A DNA stretch of 64,000 nucleotides, from positions 122,046 through 186,045 of the forward strand of contig MU831556.1 of the NCBI GenBank assembly GCA_029204225.1, read 5' to 3'. Source of the DNA: Diphasiastrum complanatum. Lineage: Eukaryota > Streptophyta > Lycopodiopsida > Lycopodiales > Lycopodiaceae. This document shows, piece by piece, positions 10,556 to 21,330 of the stretch. The translations under genes and the position numbers were made by a program. The first letter of the stretch is position 1. Every line of letters starts with the position of its first letter. The notes under the pieces were generated by a model. It made no database searches and was not told the DNA's origin. It was given only the letters and a program-made list of their open reading frames with translations.

Positions 10556-11991
10556 GTTGCTAAAAGAACATATGAGTTTTCAGCACATTGTTAAGCAGAT
10601 GGAAACAATTTGCTCTTATTGGAAACGAACAGCTAGAAATTCAGCTCAAATAAACATGCATGATTAGATTTGGGCAACTATTAATGACATCTTGCTTTCT
10701 ATAAATCTTGAGATGAAACACTGCACGTATCAACACTACCTTTAGTAAACACGATTCGCTTCGCATGACCTGAAGATTTACTCTGATTGGATCTCGGAAG
10801 CAAAAGCTGTCTGCAGAAAATGAGAATCAAGAACATTTTTAGAAGCCACTGAACCATTGTAAATTATCATTTTTACTCGAAACAAGGCAGAAGGAAATGT
10901 TGATTATTTGTCACCACTGTATTTTTTTTCTACCATGACCACTAGTCTTCTTCTCAGGTGAATGTTCATGAAGAATTGCAGCTTCTACAAAACTCAAAGA
11001 AGAGTTTTTCCGACTCATGTACCGAACTATATGAAAAAAGTCGTCTTCATCGTATTTCTCCCACTGCAGACCAGGGAACTACAAATTATCACTTTTTATT
11101 TCTCACATATGGAAGATTAAACACGCGTTAAAATCAAAAGACCCTTCTTCAAACATTTGGAGAGCAATGAGCTTTATAATGTGACCTAGCTGTATAACCC
11201 ACTATATATAATAAAGTTGACTTTAAATGCAGACGACACTCTGTACTCTAGCCATACCAATGGCATTTCAGACTCATAGTCTTCTAATGGGAAGTTAAGT
11301 TTCTAGGTGTGACCATGTTTAATTGCTGCCCTATCATAATTCCTGAGCCACAAAATAATTCTAACACATTAGCAGACCAACGGAGTTATGAACGATATTT
11401 AGGATTGTAATTTCATAAACCAGAAAGTCATTAAGAATCAGTTAACTGCCACCAGTTCACACAAACCTGGCTGCTGCTATCTCATTATGGTAGGCACCTG
11501 CAAAGCAAAGTGGCGCTCATTAGCGTCAAGAATAAGTCATTTCCGAGCATCCTCAAGGTCTTGTTTTTTAATGAGGTTGTATCAATCCATAAATTCATTG
11601 TCACAAAAATCGTACCAATGGAGAGCTGTCCTGGGTTAGCCATTCTTCCAAAACGTTTGTCGCTTTTTCTTCTCCTGTTATTGGAAAATGAAAAACCATA
11701 TAAACTGGTTGCATTTCAAACATATGTAAGTAGCTTTATAAAGAAAATAAAAAACGCTACATCTTACGAAAAACAAATCAAATTTGCTCAGGCCATAGCA
11801 ACAGATCACTTTCGTTCTAAGAGACTTTACATGTAAATAGCTTTACAAATATCATCTATTTCTCACAATTATTTTTCAAAGAATTCATGTAATCCGGCGG
11901 AACATATTTTCTTTCCATACCAGATATTTCCTTCCCATCTTCCCGTTCGTTTTCTATGATTAACACCTTTATACTTACTCCTCCCTGCCAT
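10396..11991 (-). pseudogene. AP2-domain transcription-factor gene, copy a (broken)
   Basis: Exons recognised on the minus strand: exon 1 at 11991-11869 (ATG; SKYKGV then GRWEGNIWYGKK), exon 1b at 11674-11616, a 31-nt exon 2 at 11497-11467 (AYHNEIAAAR), exon 3 at 11342-11258 (NYDRAAIK ... LNFPLEDYESEMPL), exon 4 from 11063 (WEKYDED ...) and exon 6 at 10559-10396 (164 nt). The words match the YRG/RAYD elements of AP2 domains, which bind DNA in plant regulators. A G-to-T change creates a TAG in exon 3 and parts of the introns are deleted, so this copy is dead. Confidence 0.8.
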
Positions 11992-12201
11992 AGTTGCCCG
12001 TGAATTTCAATCTCACGTAGAGTTAACCGGCAAAATCGAAGTAGAGGATTGCGATTGCCCAAGAAAAAAGTATTTGTAGTTGAAGCAAACATATGAGATA
12101 GAATGTCATCCAAGTTAGACAAAATGGGTTTTTTAAAATTTTATTGGTCCACGTATTTGATGGGCAGTTGAAAGGCAGTTCAAGTAAGGATGAAGGGAAA
12201 A

Positions 12202-12270
12202 CACGTGCATTTTATAGAGACTGAACACGAGCTTTCAGAAACTTCTGGAAAGTACGAGAAACTTCTGGAA
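12202..12270 (-). promoter_or_regulatory. Candidate promoter elements of AP2 copy a: duplicated heat-shock element, G-box
   Basis: Two perfect GAAnnTTCnnGAA elements (12238-12250 and 12258-12270) come from a short tandem duplication of a unit present once in copies b and e. A CACGTG G-box lies at 12202-12207, and an ATTGGTCCACG block (CCAAT on the minus strand) near 12144. All are upstream of the ATG at 11991. Function is inferred. Confidence 0.5.
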
Positions 12271-12495
12271 ATCGAACTGTCCACAGAGTGCGCGCAATCG
12301 ATGGATCGAGAGACAAGAATGTGAGTTTGAGAGATGGAGAGAGGAGAATGTGTCTTCTTGTGGATTGGGAAAGGTTGCTTTGATGAGATAGGAGGAAATT
12401 AAACACACGCTCTAATTCATTTTAATGTATCTTGTTTTCAGATAAGCGTATGATTTATTCTGATTCATATTTGCTTTCTCGGCTCAATGGAGAAA

Positions 12496-12512
12496 GAGAG
12501 AGAGAGAGAGAG
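12496..12512 (+). repeat. Short (GA)n at the AP2-a / J1 junction
   Basis: The GA tract that precedes the AP2 copies is only 17 nt here (62 nt at 28333). It is followed at once by module J in the opposite orientation, so it marks a rearrangement point. Confidence 0.7.
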
Positions 12513-12529
12513 CTGATGGAGATCGCGGG

Positions 12530-13771
12530 GTGTGAGCGGAGGGCGAAAACTATGATGGGTGTTTTGCTAGTGATCTACTGCAGGGGACACTGATGGCGAG
12601 GACTTCATGGTGTGCTCATTTGGGAGTACAGCTTGGCATTACAACAAGGGGCCAATTTTGGACATTGGCATCGATGGAGAGGCATCTACCATCACGGGCG
12701 TGGATAAGCTATCTATAGCTTTCATGCAGTTGGCTGTATTTGGAGGAGTCTAGGCTTGGCACAGGTATTGGAATTTCATGGTGCAGATTCTCAAGCGGTG
12801 AGATAAGGGATAAGCCTATAGGAATTCACTCAGAGCTATATACCTCAGTTGGATATGCTTTCAGGACTTATTGGACAGTTGGATATGCTTGGATGTGAGA
12901 GCATCTTGGTACAGGTGCAGGCCATGGTTGAAGACGTGATTTGGTGACCAGTGGTGTAGCAGCAGATCTACAAAGTGGCACAGGTGCTGGTACGACAGAA
13001 TACCACTTATGGGCAAGCCTTGGTCATGTATTTGACGCTTTATCATTCGTGTTGGTTTGCCGAGTGTGTGTGGGCTTGCATGTTGCCTTGTCACGAGAGT
13101 TTAGATCTGAGTCAGAGTTTTATGTGGTTGTGCATTTGCTACAGTAAAACAAAGTAGTCATTTATGCTGATTGACTTGTCATTGTCTACTAGCTATCTAT
13201 CTGGTGAGGGTGCAATCTTATGGTGGCAGTAAGATTTAGCTAGATGGAGGATGTAAGTCTCATGGTGGCAGTGGGATTTCCTCAGTTTGAGCCATGTCGC
13301 TCATGTGGTCCACTTGTGATCAAGTTGGATTGGGGACGAGTCAGTTTTTCGAGAGTATGGTGGTAGACTCTCTGTATGAGCATTGTGGTTGCATGATACT
13401 TTGTGAGTCAACCTTGGTGGTTTGTATATGTTATTATGCAGTGGTGATAAATATTCAAAATTTCCTTTGGCCTTGTTATGAAAAGATAATTTCCATGGTT
13501 CCGTGGCTGCTAAAAATGTTTTTGATTCTCATTTTCTATAGACAGCTTTTGCTTACGAGCTCCAATCAGAGCGAATCTTCAGGTGATGTGAAGCAAATCG
13601 TTATCACTAAAGGTAGTGATGATACGTACAACACTATGCTTTTTATCTCAAGATTTATAGAAAGCAAGATGTCATTAATAGTTGCTAAAATCCAATCGTT
13701 GTTTGTTTCCAATACGACCAAACTTTTTCCATCTCCTTAACAATGTGCTGAAAATTCATATGTTTTTTTAG
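12530..13771 (+). repeat. Module J, copy 1 (unidentified)
   Basis: This module is also at 29416-30770 (minus), 45960-47318 (plus) and 62881-63894 (plus). It holds stop-containing coding-like stretches such as MSLMWSTC ... SLYEHCGCMILCES (13294 on). Its distal end, QSESSGDVKQIVITKGSDDT (about 13570-13625), is a paralogue of the AP2-gene exon 5 region. This copy lacks the TCAGCTGCTCATTTATATCA segment found in the others. I do not recognise the 5' part. Confidence 0.55.
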
Positions 13772-13935
13772 CTACATCCAACAAAGCAGTAGTAGTACAA
13801 GAATAACGAAAACACGCTTATAGGGACCTATTTAGACCAGTAGAAGATGTTGAGAATGTTATTCTAACCACTAGAAAAATCAAGTTTCCCTTTCTACTCG
13901 CACTTGTAAATATTCTCTTGGAAGAGCTGGAGATG
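13772..13935 (+). pseudogene. Type 2 paralogue of AP2-gene exon 6
   Basis: It is exactly 164 nt, as in the AP2 copies, with an AG acceptor and a GTGAGA donor. It encodes DLFRPVEDVE and then EELEM. An in-frame stop occurs after VVQE, shared by the other type 2 copies, so this lineage is a pseudogene. Confidence 0.6.
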
Positions 13936-14494
13936 GTGAGAATTTTGAAAATCCCTTCTAGCCTAAAAGTGTTGTTTTTTAAGATATTAGCCACTTCAAT
14001 CCATCCTCTTTAAACTGTAATCATGTTTCTAGGCCATATATGACTAGTCAACTTGCTTTCTTATTATCCAAGAAGGATCCCAGAAGATTGATTTCATATG
14101 AAATTGTTGCAGGAAAAGCAAGCTGTACTTTATGTTAGCTCTCAACATCAATAGGGATCTGAATCATACCTTGTTATCAAATGCTCTTCAAATACTTATG
14201 TTTGTGTTTCTTTGCTTGTATTCTAGGTAATTGTGAGAAATGGTGAGAATTATTGAGCATGGTGATTCCATTAGGTTTAGGGAGTATATGACTCCTATTG
14301 TGTATGTAAGCTAAGTGATAATTAGTTTAAATTTGAGAGAGAGAGAGAGCTAGAGATCACATAGTGATTGAAGTCAATTTTATTAATTCACATTTTAGAT
14401 ACCTGGCCTAAAAAAAAACCCTAACCTTAAAGACCCTAAATCTTCAATATCTCCCCGCTCTTTCAAATCTTCTCTCCTCTCACGTTCTACAACC

Positions 14495-14529
<35 letters not shown>

Positions 14530-14722
14530 GTCCTCTTAGTCTCTCAATCGCATTAACCTCTCTCTCTCTCTGTCTCATCGCGTTTGCAACTGGGTTATTG
14601 CTTCAGATTACTACTGCCACCTCCCGCCTCTAAAACCCTGATCAATCAATAGCGTGGCAGCATATGTTCTTGATGATCGTTCAATCCAGCTCCAGAGTAA
14701 AGAGAAAATTATTTAGCGATAT
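13936..14722 (+). repeat. Downstream repeat with GA and CT tracts
   Basis: It matches 47483-48290 and, inverted, 28480-29250: the block GCCATATATGACTAGTCAAC, a short GA tract (14338-14350), CT tracts (14500-14526 and near 14560) and the block CACCTCCCGCCTCTAAAACC. The similarity stops at 14722 (ATTTAGCGAT). There the other copies continue into the AP2 promoter, and this one switches to module L. Confidence 0.75.
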
Positions 14723-15487
14723 CTCCATCAGCTCTCCAACCTAGAGCTGGCAAAGCTTCACACTTTGTCCATTTGTGTTTGCAGTGTTTTGATTCCATCA
14801 TGAATCCCACCTGTAAGTCATGTCCATGCCAATGACTCAGGTCCAGTATGAAATAGCTGCCCCCTGATGATCATCCCATGTCATCCTGTACTGTTATCCC
14901 TACCAAGTATTTTAACGCCATCTCTGATCACATAGATTTGGGCATCTACCCTGTAGTGCCCACATGTATTAGCCCAAGCTAGCTCCAAGCTGCTCCTATG
15001 AATGGTTCCAAACCACTCCCTAAGAATACACTGAGATGTGAACTCCAAAGCCACCATCAAGTCCCTCACATGACGGTGCATGCCAATATCCGTCCAAGTG
15101 AACCTATGAGATCTTTGATGGCCCAAACCAAATGATCTACAGCCTGTCATCCCTGGAATCTGCATCCCTGATGCAACACTGATATGGCAAATTGACTTGA
15201 CTTACCCAAACTGGCAGTTGAACTGTATCTCTCTGATGAAAAGCCTGATACACTGCTCCACAACTACAATGACTTGATCAGAGTTGACTTACCGACTGTA
15301 AAACCACAAAATTATCACACTCACCACTCACCAAGAGCATCCAAAGTGTGATTATTGACCCGTTCTTCATCCTCTGCATGTCCCACACATAGCTCATCCA
15401 ATGCAAGTCCGCTATCTTGCCCAATGGCTTCCAACTGGCACCACCTCGCACTTCCATCACCCGTGATCGCCAATATGTGTGTACCTT
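14723..15487 (-). other. Module L, copy 1 (unidentified, coding-like on minus)
   Basis: Two minus-strand open frames, 15499-15278 (73 codons; RSRVMEVRGGASWKPLGKIA) and 15165-14881 (94 codons), are both kept in copy 2 (31517-31296 and 31183-30914) with scattered replacements. I do not recognise either product. The segment ends where the copia-2 integrase starts. Confidence 0.4.
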
Positions 15488-16200
15488 CAAGGACCCCACA
15501 ACAAAATGGAGTGGCTGAAAGGAAGAATAAGACTTTAGGTGAAAGTGCTTAAGCTATGATGTTAAGTGCTAATCTGGAAAAACCATTTTGGGATCAAGCT
15601 TTGTTGTGTGCCAATCTCTTGTGCAATAGGTGGCCGAGTGCTATTTTGGATGGAAGGACACCTTTTGAGATGCTATTAAGAGGAGGCCGAGTGTCAACTT
15701 TCTAGGAATGTTTGGATGCATATTCTATGTCAACATTACTCTTGATGATAGGACCAAGGAGGATCCATTTTCAAGCAGAGGTATTTTTGTTGGATATAGT
15801 GAGGTGAGTAAAGCCTACAAGGTTTACATTCCTTCTACTAATAAGATGATTGTTGGTAGAGATGTCATTTTCTCTGAGGGGAACATTCCAAAAGTTTTTT
15901 CAAACATGATTGATGGAAGTGTGGATGGAACTAACATTCTTGATGTTGATGAAAATGATCCTATTTTTGATGGTGATGATGATGGACCTTCATCAAGCCA
16001 AAAGCCAAGGAGAACATCAAGAGAAAGACAAGTACCTTCAAGGCTCACATATGATCAAAAGGGTAAGCAAGTAGTTTCTGGAAATAATGTTACCACTTTG
16101 GATGAGCTTACAAGTGTAGATCAAGCAAGGAAAGAAGAAGAGTGGATCCAAGCAATGGATCTTGAGTATCGAACTCTTATGAAGAGTGAAAGATCTTTTG
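15488..16200 (+). pseudogene. copia-2 integrase C-terminus and pre-RT linker
   Basis: It encodes TPQQNGVAERKNKTLGESA, with a stop at 15551 (TAA), then LCNRWPSAILDGRTPFEM. A frameshift near 15680 separates this from FGCIFYVNITLDDRTKEDP ... GYSEVSKAYKVYIPST and the acidic linker, which ends at EWIQAMDLEYRTLMKSE. The core D residues and the zinc finger are absent. Confidence 0.85.
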
Positions 16201-16985
16201 GAGGATCTTCTTGTGTACATGGAGCTATGCAAGTGGATGGATGTTATCTTGTTGTAGAATCAAGTATTGGATCTGGAAGACAAATTTTGTTCAATGACTT
16301 TAATGGTCAAGTTGAAGATCAAGAGGTTGATCTCAAAGCGCTTCAACTAGTCAAAAGGGAAGTTGGCAATTTGGAACTAGTCAAGAGGTAATTGGCAAAG
16401 GTGTTATGGATATGATTTTACAGCATATTGAAAACTCAAGTAAGCTCAAAGGAGTAGCAATGAAGTGTTTTTCAAGTTTACTTTAAATTTTATGGTAAAA
16501 CTAGCTACATTGGTGAGCATTGTTTTGATTTTGGACTTGTACTAGCATTCTTGGCTGGTTTTGCTGATGGAAATGAAGCTATTGGAGGTTCATTATGTCA
16601 CTCATTCATGTCCAAGTCATCAAGGCTTGACGACATCTTATGGCAAGATGGAGATGGAGGCTCATTTGTGGAGTATCATGGTGGATACAAGATAACAAAG
16701 AGCAAAGGAGGAGAAAAAATGCAAGCAAAAGTTGATCACTCACATTTATTGTTTGTTTGCTGTATTTTTCCATAGAGTTCAAGGTTGATAGCATGGTGGA
16801 ATCATTTTATTTACATCCTATTTGATTTTTCATGTTCTAGTCACATTTTTAAATGTAAAATTAATGTAAGAAATAGTGAAGCATCCCAAGTGGACACTAT
16901 TTTTTATATCAATCATGGTTGTTTCTATTTTGAGCATTAAATAATCATTGAAAGATCTATTCTTGGAAAAAAAATCATTCTTATG
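16200..16985 (+). other. Non-copia segment in place of the reverse transcriptase
   Basis: Directly after LMKSE the frame reads GGSSCVHGAMQVDG ... SIGSGRQILFNDFNGQVEDQ, which is not RT. The frame closes at 16391. A second open stretch is at 16551-16775 (GFADGNEAIGGSLCHSF). The first part is shared with copia-3. It may be a captured host fragment or a diverged non-autonomous coding region; unidentified. Confidence 0.45.
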
Positions 16986-17222
16986 ATGGATCAAAGTTCT
17001 ATCGTCAAAAACTATGCTAGGAGCAAGCATATTGAGGTGCAACAACACTTTGTGATGGAGCAAGTCATTGCAAAGGAGGTGGAGCTTCAACATGTGTTTC
17101 CAAGGGAATGTGTGGCTGATATCTTCAGAAAAGCATTGGGAAAGGACTTGTTCATGAAGCATAGGACTTCACTTGGAGTGCTATCAAACTGTATGCTGAA
17201 ACTAGTTGAAGAGGGAGTGTGA
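16983..17222 (+). pseudogene. copia-2 RNase H C-terminal tail
   Basis: It encodes ARSKHIEVQQHFVMEQVIAK and then VELQHVFPRECVADIFRKALGKDL, matching the end of copia-1 pol. TGA at 17220-17222 overlaps the LTR start. A GAAGAGGGAG polypurine tract sits at 17208-17217. Confidence 0.85.
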
Positions 17223-17835
17223 AAGATTCAACTAGTTTTATCATATTTGCTATATTTCCATATTTGGCATATTGAGGCTAAAACTTGTTTTAGACTTAGA
17301 GATTGACTTTTGAAAGTTCATTAGTCTAAATGTCATTTGAATAAACACCTTTTGAAAGTGTGGGAAGTTAGAATGCGAGTTTGAGTAGATTCAAATTTGA
17401 ATAATTGGGTATATTTAGACCCAATAAAAGTAGGGTTTACATTTTGGAGGGAAATCCAAGTGGCCAAATAGGGTTTGGACCTGCATAAAAGAATGTAACT
17501 CGTGGAGAGATCTATCTTCTCTCTTCTCTATCTCATTTGATGCTTATACATGGTTCTCTTGGGTTCTACTATTGGTGCACTATCTTGGTAATTGCTTGCA
17601 ATTCTATGTGTAAAATGGTCATTTGTTGCTATTTTCAATTTCACACGTGTGAAATACAGTAGCTTGCTAGTTTTGCACAGAGACAACAATAGTACTTTAT
17701 CATTTCATTCAAGTTTGATCAAGTTCTATTTGTGTTTGCATCTCATTTTGTGTGTAGATGCTGATTTTTCTACATTGGTGAGATTGGTGGTGTATTTCTC
17801 TTTCTAACCAAAGATCATTTAAGTGGATTGGATCA
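17218..17835 (+). repeat. LTR of copia-2
   Basis: It starts TGTGAAAG after the polypurine tract. It contains the same TTTCACACGTGTGAAA palindrome as the copia-1 LTR (17638-17653) and a TATA-like CATAAAAGAATG near 17484. I could not fix the right end. Repeat sequence shared with other modules begins at about 17850, so the LTR may be truncated. Confidence 0.65.
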
Positions 17836-17892
17836 TAATGATCTGAAATCCTTCCCACTTTATTGAATAAAACAGAGGTTTTCAAGGCTTGA

Positions 17893-18960
17893 CTAGACTC
17901 AGAATAACAGTGTGCCAATCTCTATAAGTAACTCTGCCTCTTGCGGAGTGCAAGGATCTTATCACTCCTATCAATAATTTTGCATTGATCAAATTCGAAT
18001 TCCACCTTATGACCTAAATCTGTAATTCTACTTACTGATAACAGATTTGTAGAGAGTTTAGCAACATATAAGACTTTTAATAGTAATTTGAATTGATCAT
18101 GCTGGAATCGTGATCTTATAGTACCTTCACCTTCAATAGTGTGAGTACTATTGTCACCAAGATCAACACATTTCTTCATGCTGTAAGGCATGTAGGAGTT
18201 AAAGATCTCACGTTGATTGGTCATGTGTTGAGTTGTTCCATAATAATCCAAAAGTGCACTTTATTTGAACATGAATGTACCTTCGTCCACTTCGACCTGG
18301 GAGATGATGAAACTGTGTTTGCTTATTGTTCAAGTTGCTTGGCTACATTCTTTGCTTGGAGAATTCGACAATCCTTGATCTCATGGTTATTATGCTTGCA
18401 ATATCTACAAAACACCTTCTTATTTGATTATGGATCTGATGATTGTGCTTGACTTTGAGTCTGTTTCTGATTCGTTGCAGCCTTCTTGGAGCTTTTCTAC
18501 TTATGTCACTTAGAGCTTTGTTGACATATAGAGCCAAAAAGGAGGAAGTATTCGGAGTGTCTCAACTTCTTCGAAAATCTTCTGCAACAACATAGTGATA
18601 ACTCTAGTAAGAATTAAACCTATGTGTGTCGATATGATCATCACCCAGTTTTTGTATATGTAGAGAGCAAGCTTGAAAGCAATGTCATAATTGCATCTTG
18701 ATCATCTATGACTGATCCGACAATGGCCATTTGTTGCAAGAGATTCTTAATCTGGTTGATGTGTATATGAAGAGAATCACCAGTGGACATTTTGAATGTG
18801 AAGAATTTCCTTCGTAGATGTAACTTAGTACTTACGTCCTTCACATCATATAGTGAGTTCAAAATGTCTCAAATGTCTATTGACATTTTAGCTTCAGCTA
18901 TGTGTCCAATTTGTGTATCTGATATATTGAGGATAATAAGCATGAAAGCTTTACCGTCCT
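17893..18960 (-). pseudogene. Ty1/copia gag-pre-integrase remnant H2
   Basis: In coding (minus) direction: KAFMLIILNI, LHLRRKFFTFKM, DSLHIHINQIKNLLQQM, a CCHC knuckle (about 18420-18375), YYGTTQHMTNQREIFNSY, LLKVLYVAKLSTNLLSVS and IDRSDKILALRKRQ. The N-terminal gag is absent and replaced by module K1. The usual protease/linker Asp is Y. Parts are still open (18251-17922 and 18862-18641). Confidence 0.87.
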
Positions 18961-19330
18961 TCAATTTCCACCACAAGAACACATGTAGAAAATATCCACG
19001 CGAATATCCACGCTAAATACAAAGGAGGACATGCGGGCAAAAAAAAATTTGCGTGGATTTATCCATGGATTGGCGTGAATATTCGCCTGGATATGGGCGC
19101 GTGGATGATCCACGCAAGTGTCATTTTGGAAGCATATCGGCCGGATGTTGGGAATATCTAGAGAGCTGGGGTGGTTAATACTGCGTGGATCAATTTTTTT
19201 ACATCCACACAATATTCACGCGAATAAGTTTCTGGATTCCACGTGGATAATCCACACAAATTTTTTTGACCAAAAAGAAACCTTTGGCGTGAACCAAAAT
19301 GTGGTTCGGTCCTAAATTAGAGATCGACTT
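18961..19330. repeat. Palindrome module K1 (internally deleted)
   Basis: It shows repeated half-sites of GCGTGGAT/ATCCACGC in both orientations (for example near 19000, 19050, 19105, 19190 and 19240). Compared with K3, about 200 bp between GGATGTTGG and ATATCTAGAGAG (near 19150) are missing, including the central long palindrome. Confidence 0.8.
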
Positions 19331-19471
19331 TCTTTTTTCTGTTGTGTGAGAGAGAGAGAGAAAAAGAGAGTATAGATGAGAGTGAAGATGAGATGGGGAT
19401 GAATGTGAGTGAGAAGATTGATAGTGTTTAGGGTTTTTAGCTCATTGATGGATGTTAATAGATTTGTCACT

Positions 19472-19690
19472 CTATAATAATTGAAAATTTTTGGCAATTA
19501 TTATGTAATCCTCTATGACTTTAGTGGCAAATTGGGATCGAATGCCACCAGGCCAAAAATTGTTCCACTTCATTATTATTGTTGCTAGAAACACCAAATC
19601 ATGTGTAGATGTTGCAAATTGTTTTATGGTTGGATCTGGAGAATCTGTGCATTGCTCCACAAAAGATTTGAGACCTCTCAAAAAATCCAT
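19472..19690 (-). pseudogene. 85-codon unknown reading frame, copy 2
   Basis: Open from MDFLRGLKSFVEQC to AKNFQLL, 72 codons, with MKWNNF where other copies have MKWDNF. It is closed early relative to other copies by a TAA. No domain recognised. Confidence 0.45.
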
Positions 19691-20413
19691 TTGAATTTTG
19701 AAACCTAAAGTTTAAGGTATAATGGGCCGATTTTAAGGTGCACTGTAACCTTGTAGTCCATAGGAGTGCCACACTCTACCCATGTTGAGGTCCACATAGG
19801 GTGGCCAACCTATGGGAAGAGAAAGCATGATCCCCTATGACTATTCCTGTGGTGGCAAGGGAGGCTTGATAGGCATGCAAAGTTAAAATTTATTGCAGTA
19901 ATATACAAACTAACTTATGATGCAAAGTTTGAAATTCGCTCATTTTGCACAAATGCTAGTGAAGCTCATACACGTACCAAAATTTCTGCACTTATTACAA
20001 ACCTTCTGTATATGTACACTCCATCATGTGTAAACAAGTTTAGTCCTTCGAGAATTATTCTAGTTCTACTAACACCAGTCCTCAAAACAAAGCTCGTGAC
20101 TTATGCCTTCTCAACATGATATTTTGCTGCTCCCTAGCATGGAAAAAGTTGTTTTTCGTTGACCCATTACTCTAAGCAATGGGCATTCATGCGTTTTGTA
20201 TATTACTGCAATAAATTTTAACTTTGCATGCCTATCAAGCCTCCCTTGCCACCACAGGAATAGTCATAGGGGATCATGCTTTCTCTTCCCATAGGTTGGC
20301 CACCCTATGTGGACCTCAACATGGGTAGAGTGTGGCACTCCTATGGACTACAAGGTTACAGTGCACCTTAAAATCGGCCCATTATACCTTAAACTTTAGG
20401 TTTCAAAATTCAA

Positions 20414-20662
20414 ATGGATTTTTTGAGAGGTCTCAAATCTTTTGTGGAGCAATGCACAGATTCTCCAGATCCAACCATCAAACAATTTGCAACATCTACA
20501 CATGATTTGGTGTTTCTAGCAACAATAATAATGAAGTGGGACAATTTTTGGCCCGGTGGCATTCGATCCCAATTTGTCACTAAAGTCATAGACGATTACA
20601 TAATAATTGCCAAAAAATTTCAATTATTACAGAGTGACAATACTACTAACATCCATCAATGA
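20414..20662 (+). CDS. 85-codon unknown reading frame, copy 3 (open)
   Basis: It is open for 82 codons: MDFLRGLKSFVEQC, DSPDPTIKQFATSTHDLVFL, IIMKWDNFWPGGIRSQF, DDYIIIAKKFQLLQSD. It is the most complete form with its own ATG in frame. Hydrophobic and aromatic residues sit at regular spacing, and codon-level changes between copies are mostly conservative. No known domain recognised, and no promoter visible. It could be an exon of a larger host gene carried by the repeat. Confidence 0.4.
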   Translation: MDFLRGLKSFVEQCTDSPDPTIKQFATSTHDLVFLATIIMKWDNFWPGGIRSQFVTKVIDDYIIIAKKFQLLQSDNTTNIHQ

Positions 20663-20829
20663 ACTAAAAATCCTAAACACTATCAAACTTCTCCCTCACA
20701 TTCATCCCCATCTCATCTTCACTCTCATATATACTCTCTTTTTCTCTCTCTCTCACACAATAGAAAAAAGAAAGTCGATCTCTAATTTAGGACCGAACCA
20801 CATTTTGGTTCGCGCCAAAGGTTTTTTTT

Positions 20830-21330
20830 GAGTCAAAAAAATTTGTGTGGATTATCCACGCATGGATAATCCACGCGGAATCCAGAAACTTATTTGCATG
20901 TGTTGCGTGGATATAAAAAAAATGATCCACGCAGTATTAACCACCCCAACTCTCTAGATATCCCATGGATAAAAATACTTTCGCATGGATAATTATCCAC
21001 GCGAAAACCGAGTCTTCTTTTTAAAAAGTTTACCATGGCGTGGATTATCCATGTGCAATTAATTTTTGTATTTCCGACTCCGGTGTCCAAGGTTTGCCTA
21101 GCTGCTGGGTGTCGGAGTTGTGTGGATAATCCATGCAATTTGAATTTCCCAACATCCGGCTGATCTGCTGCCGAAATGACACTTGCGTGGAACATCCACG
21201 TGCCCATATCCATGCGAATATTCAAGCCAATCCACGGATATATCCACGCAATTTTTTTTTGCCCGCGCGTCCTCCTTTGTATTGTGCGTGGATATTCGTG
21301 TGGATATTTTCCACATGTGTTCTTGTGGTG
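20830..21330. repeat. Palindrome module K2
   Basis: It is full length, flanked on one side by the GAACCACATTTTGGTTCG block (20793-20812) and on the other by copia gag. It contains GATTATCCACGCATGGATAA, GCGTGGATTATCCATG and the long central palindrome with one mismatch (about 20978-21007). Confidence 0.85.

Larger units (their letters stand above)
15488..17835 (+). mobile_element. Ty1/copia deletion derivative copia-2 with one LTR
   Basis: It begins inside the integrase at the TPQQNGVAERKN motif, lacks the whole RT, resumes at the RNase H tail and ends in an LTR. It is related to copia-1 but clearly diverged. Together with module L its left part (to about 16500) is a direct duplicate of 30750-32625. 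Confidence 0.8.
18780..19909. repeat. Inverted repeat 2, left arm
   Basis: Gag edge, K1, CT-rich block, 85-codon frame and the GGGCCGATTTTA block all return in reverse order and complement at 20202-21545. The spacer is only about 290 bp. K1 is shorter than K2 because of an internal deletion, so the arms differ in length. Confidence 0.85.

Noticed and set aside
12941-13157. Short plus-strand open frames in module J as genes
   Set aside because: Not kept as one open frame between the J copies; stops fall at different places.
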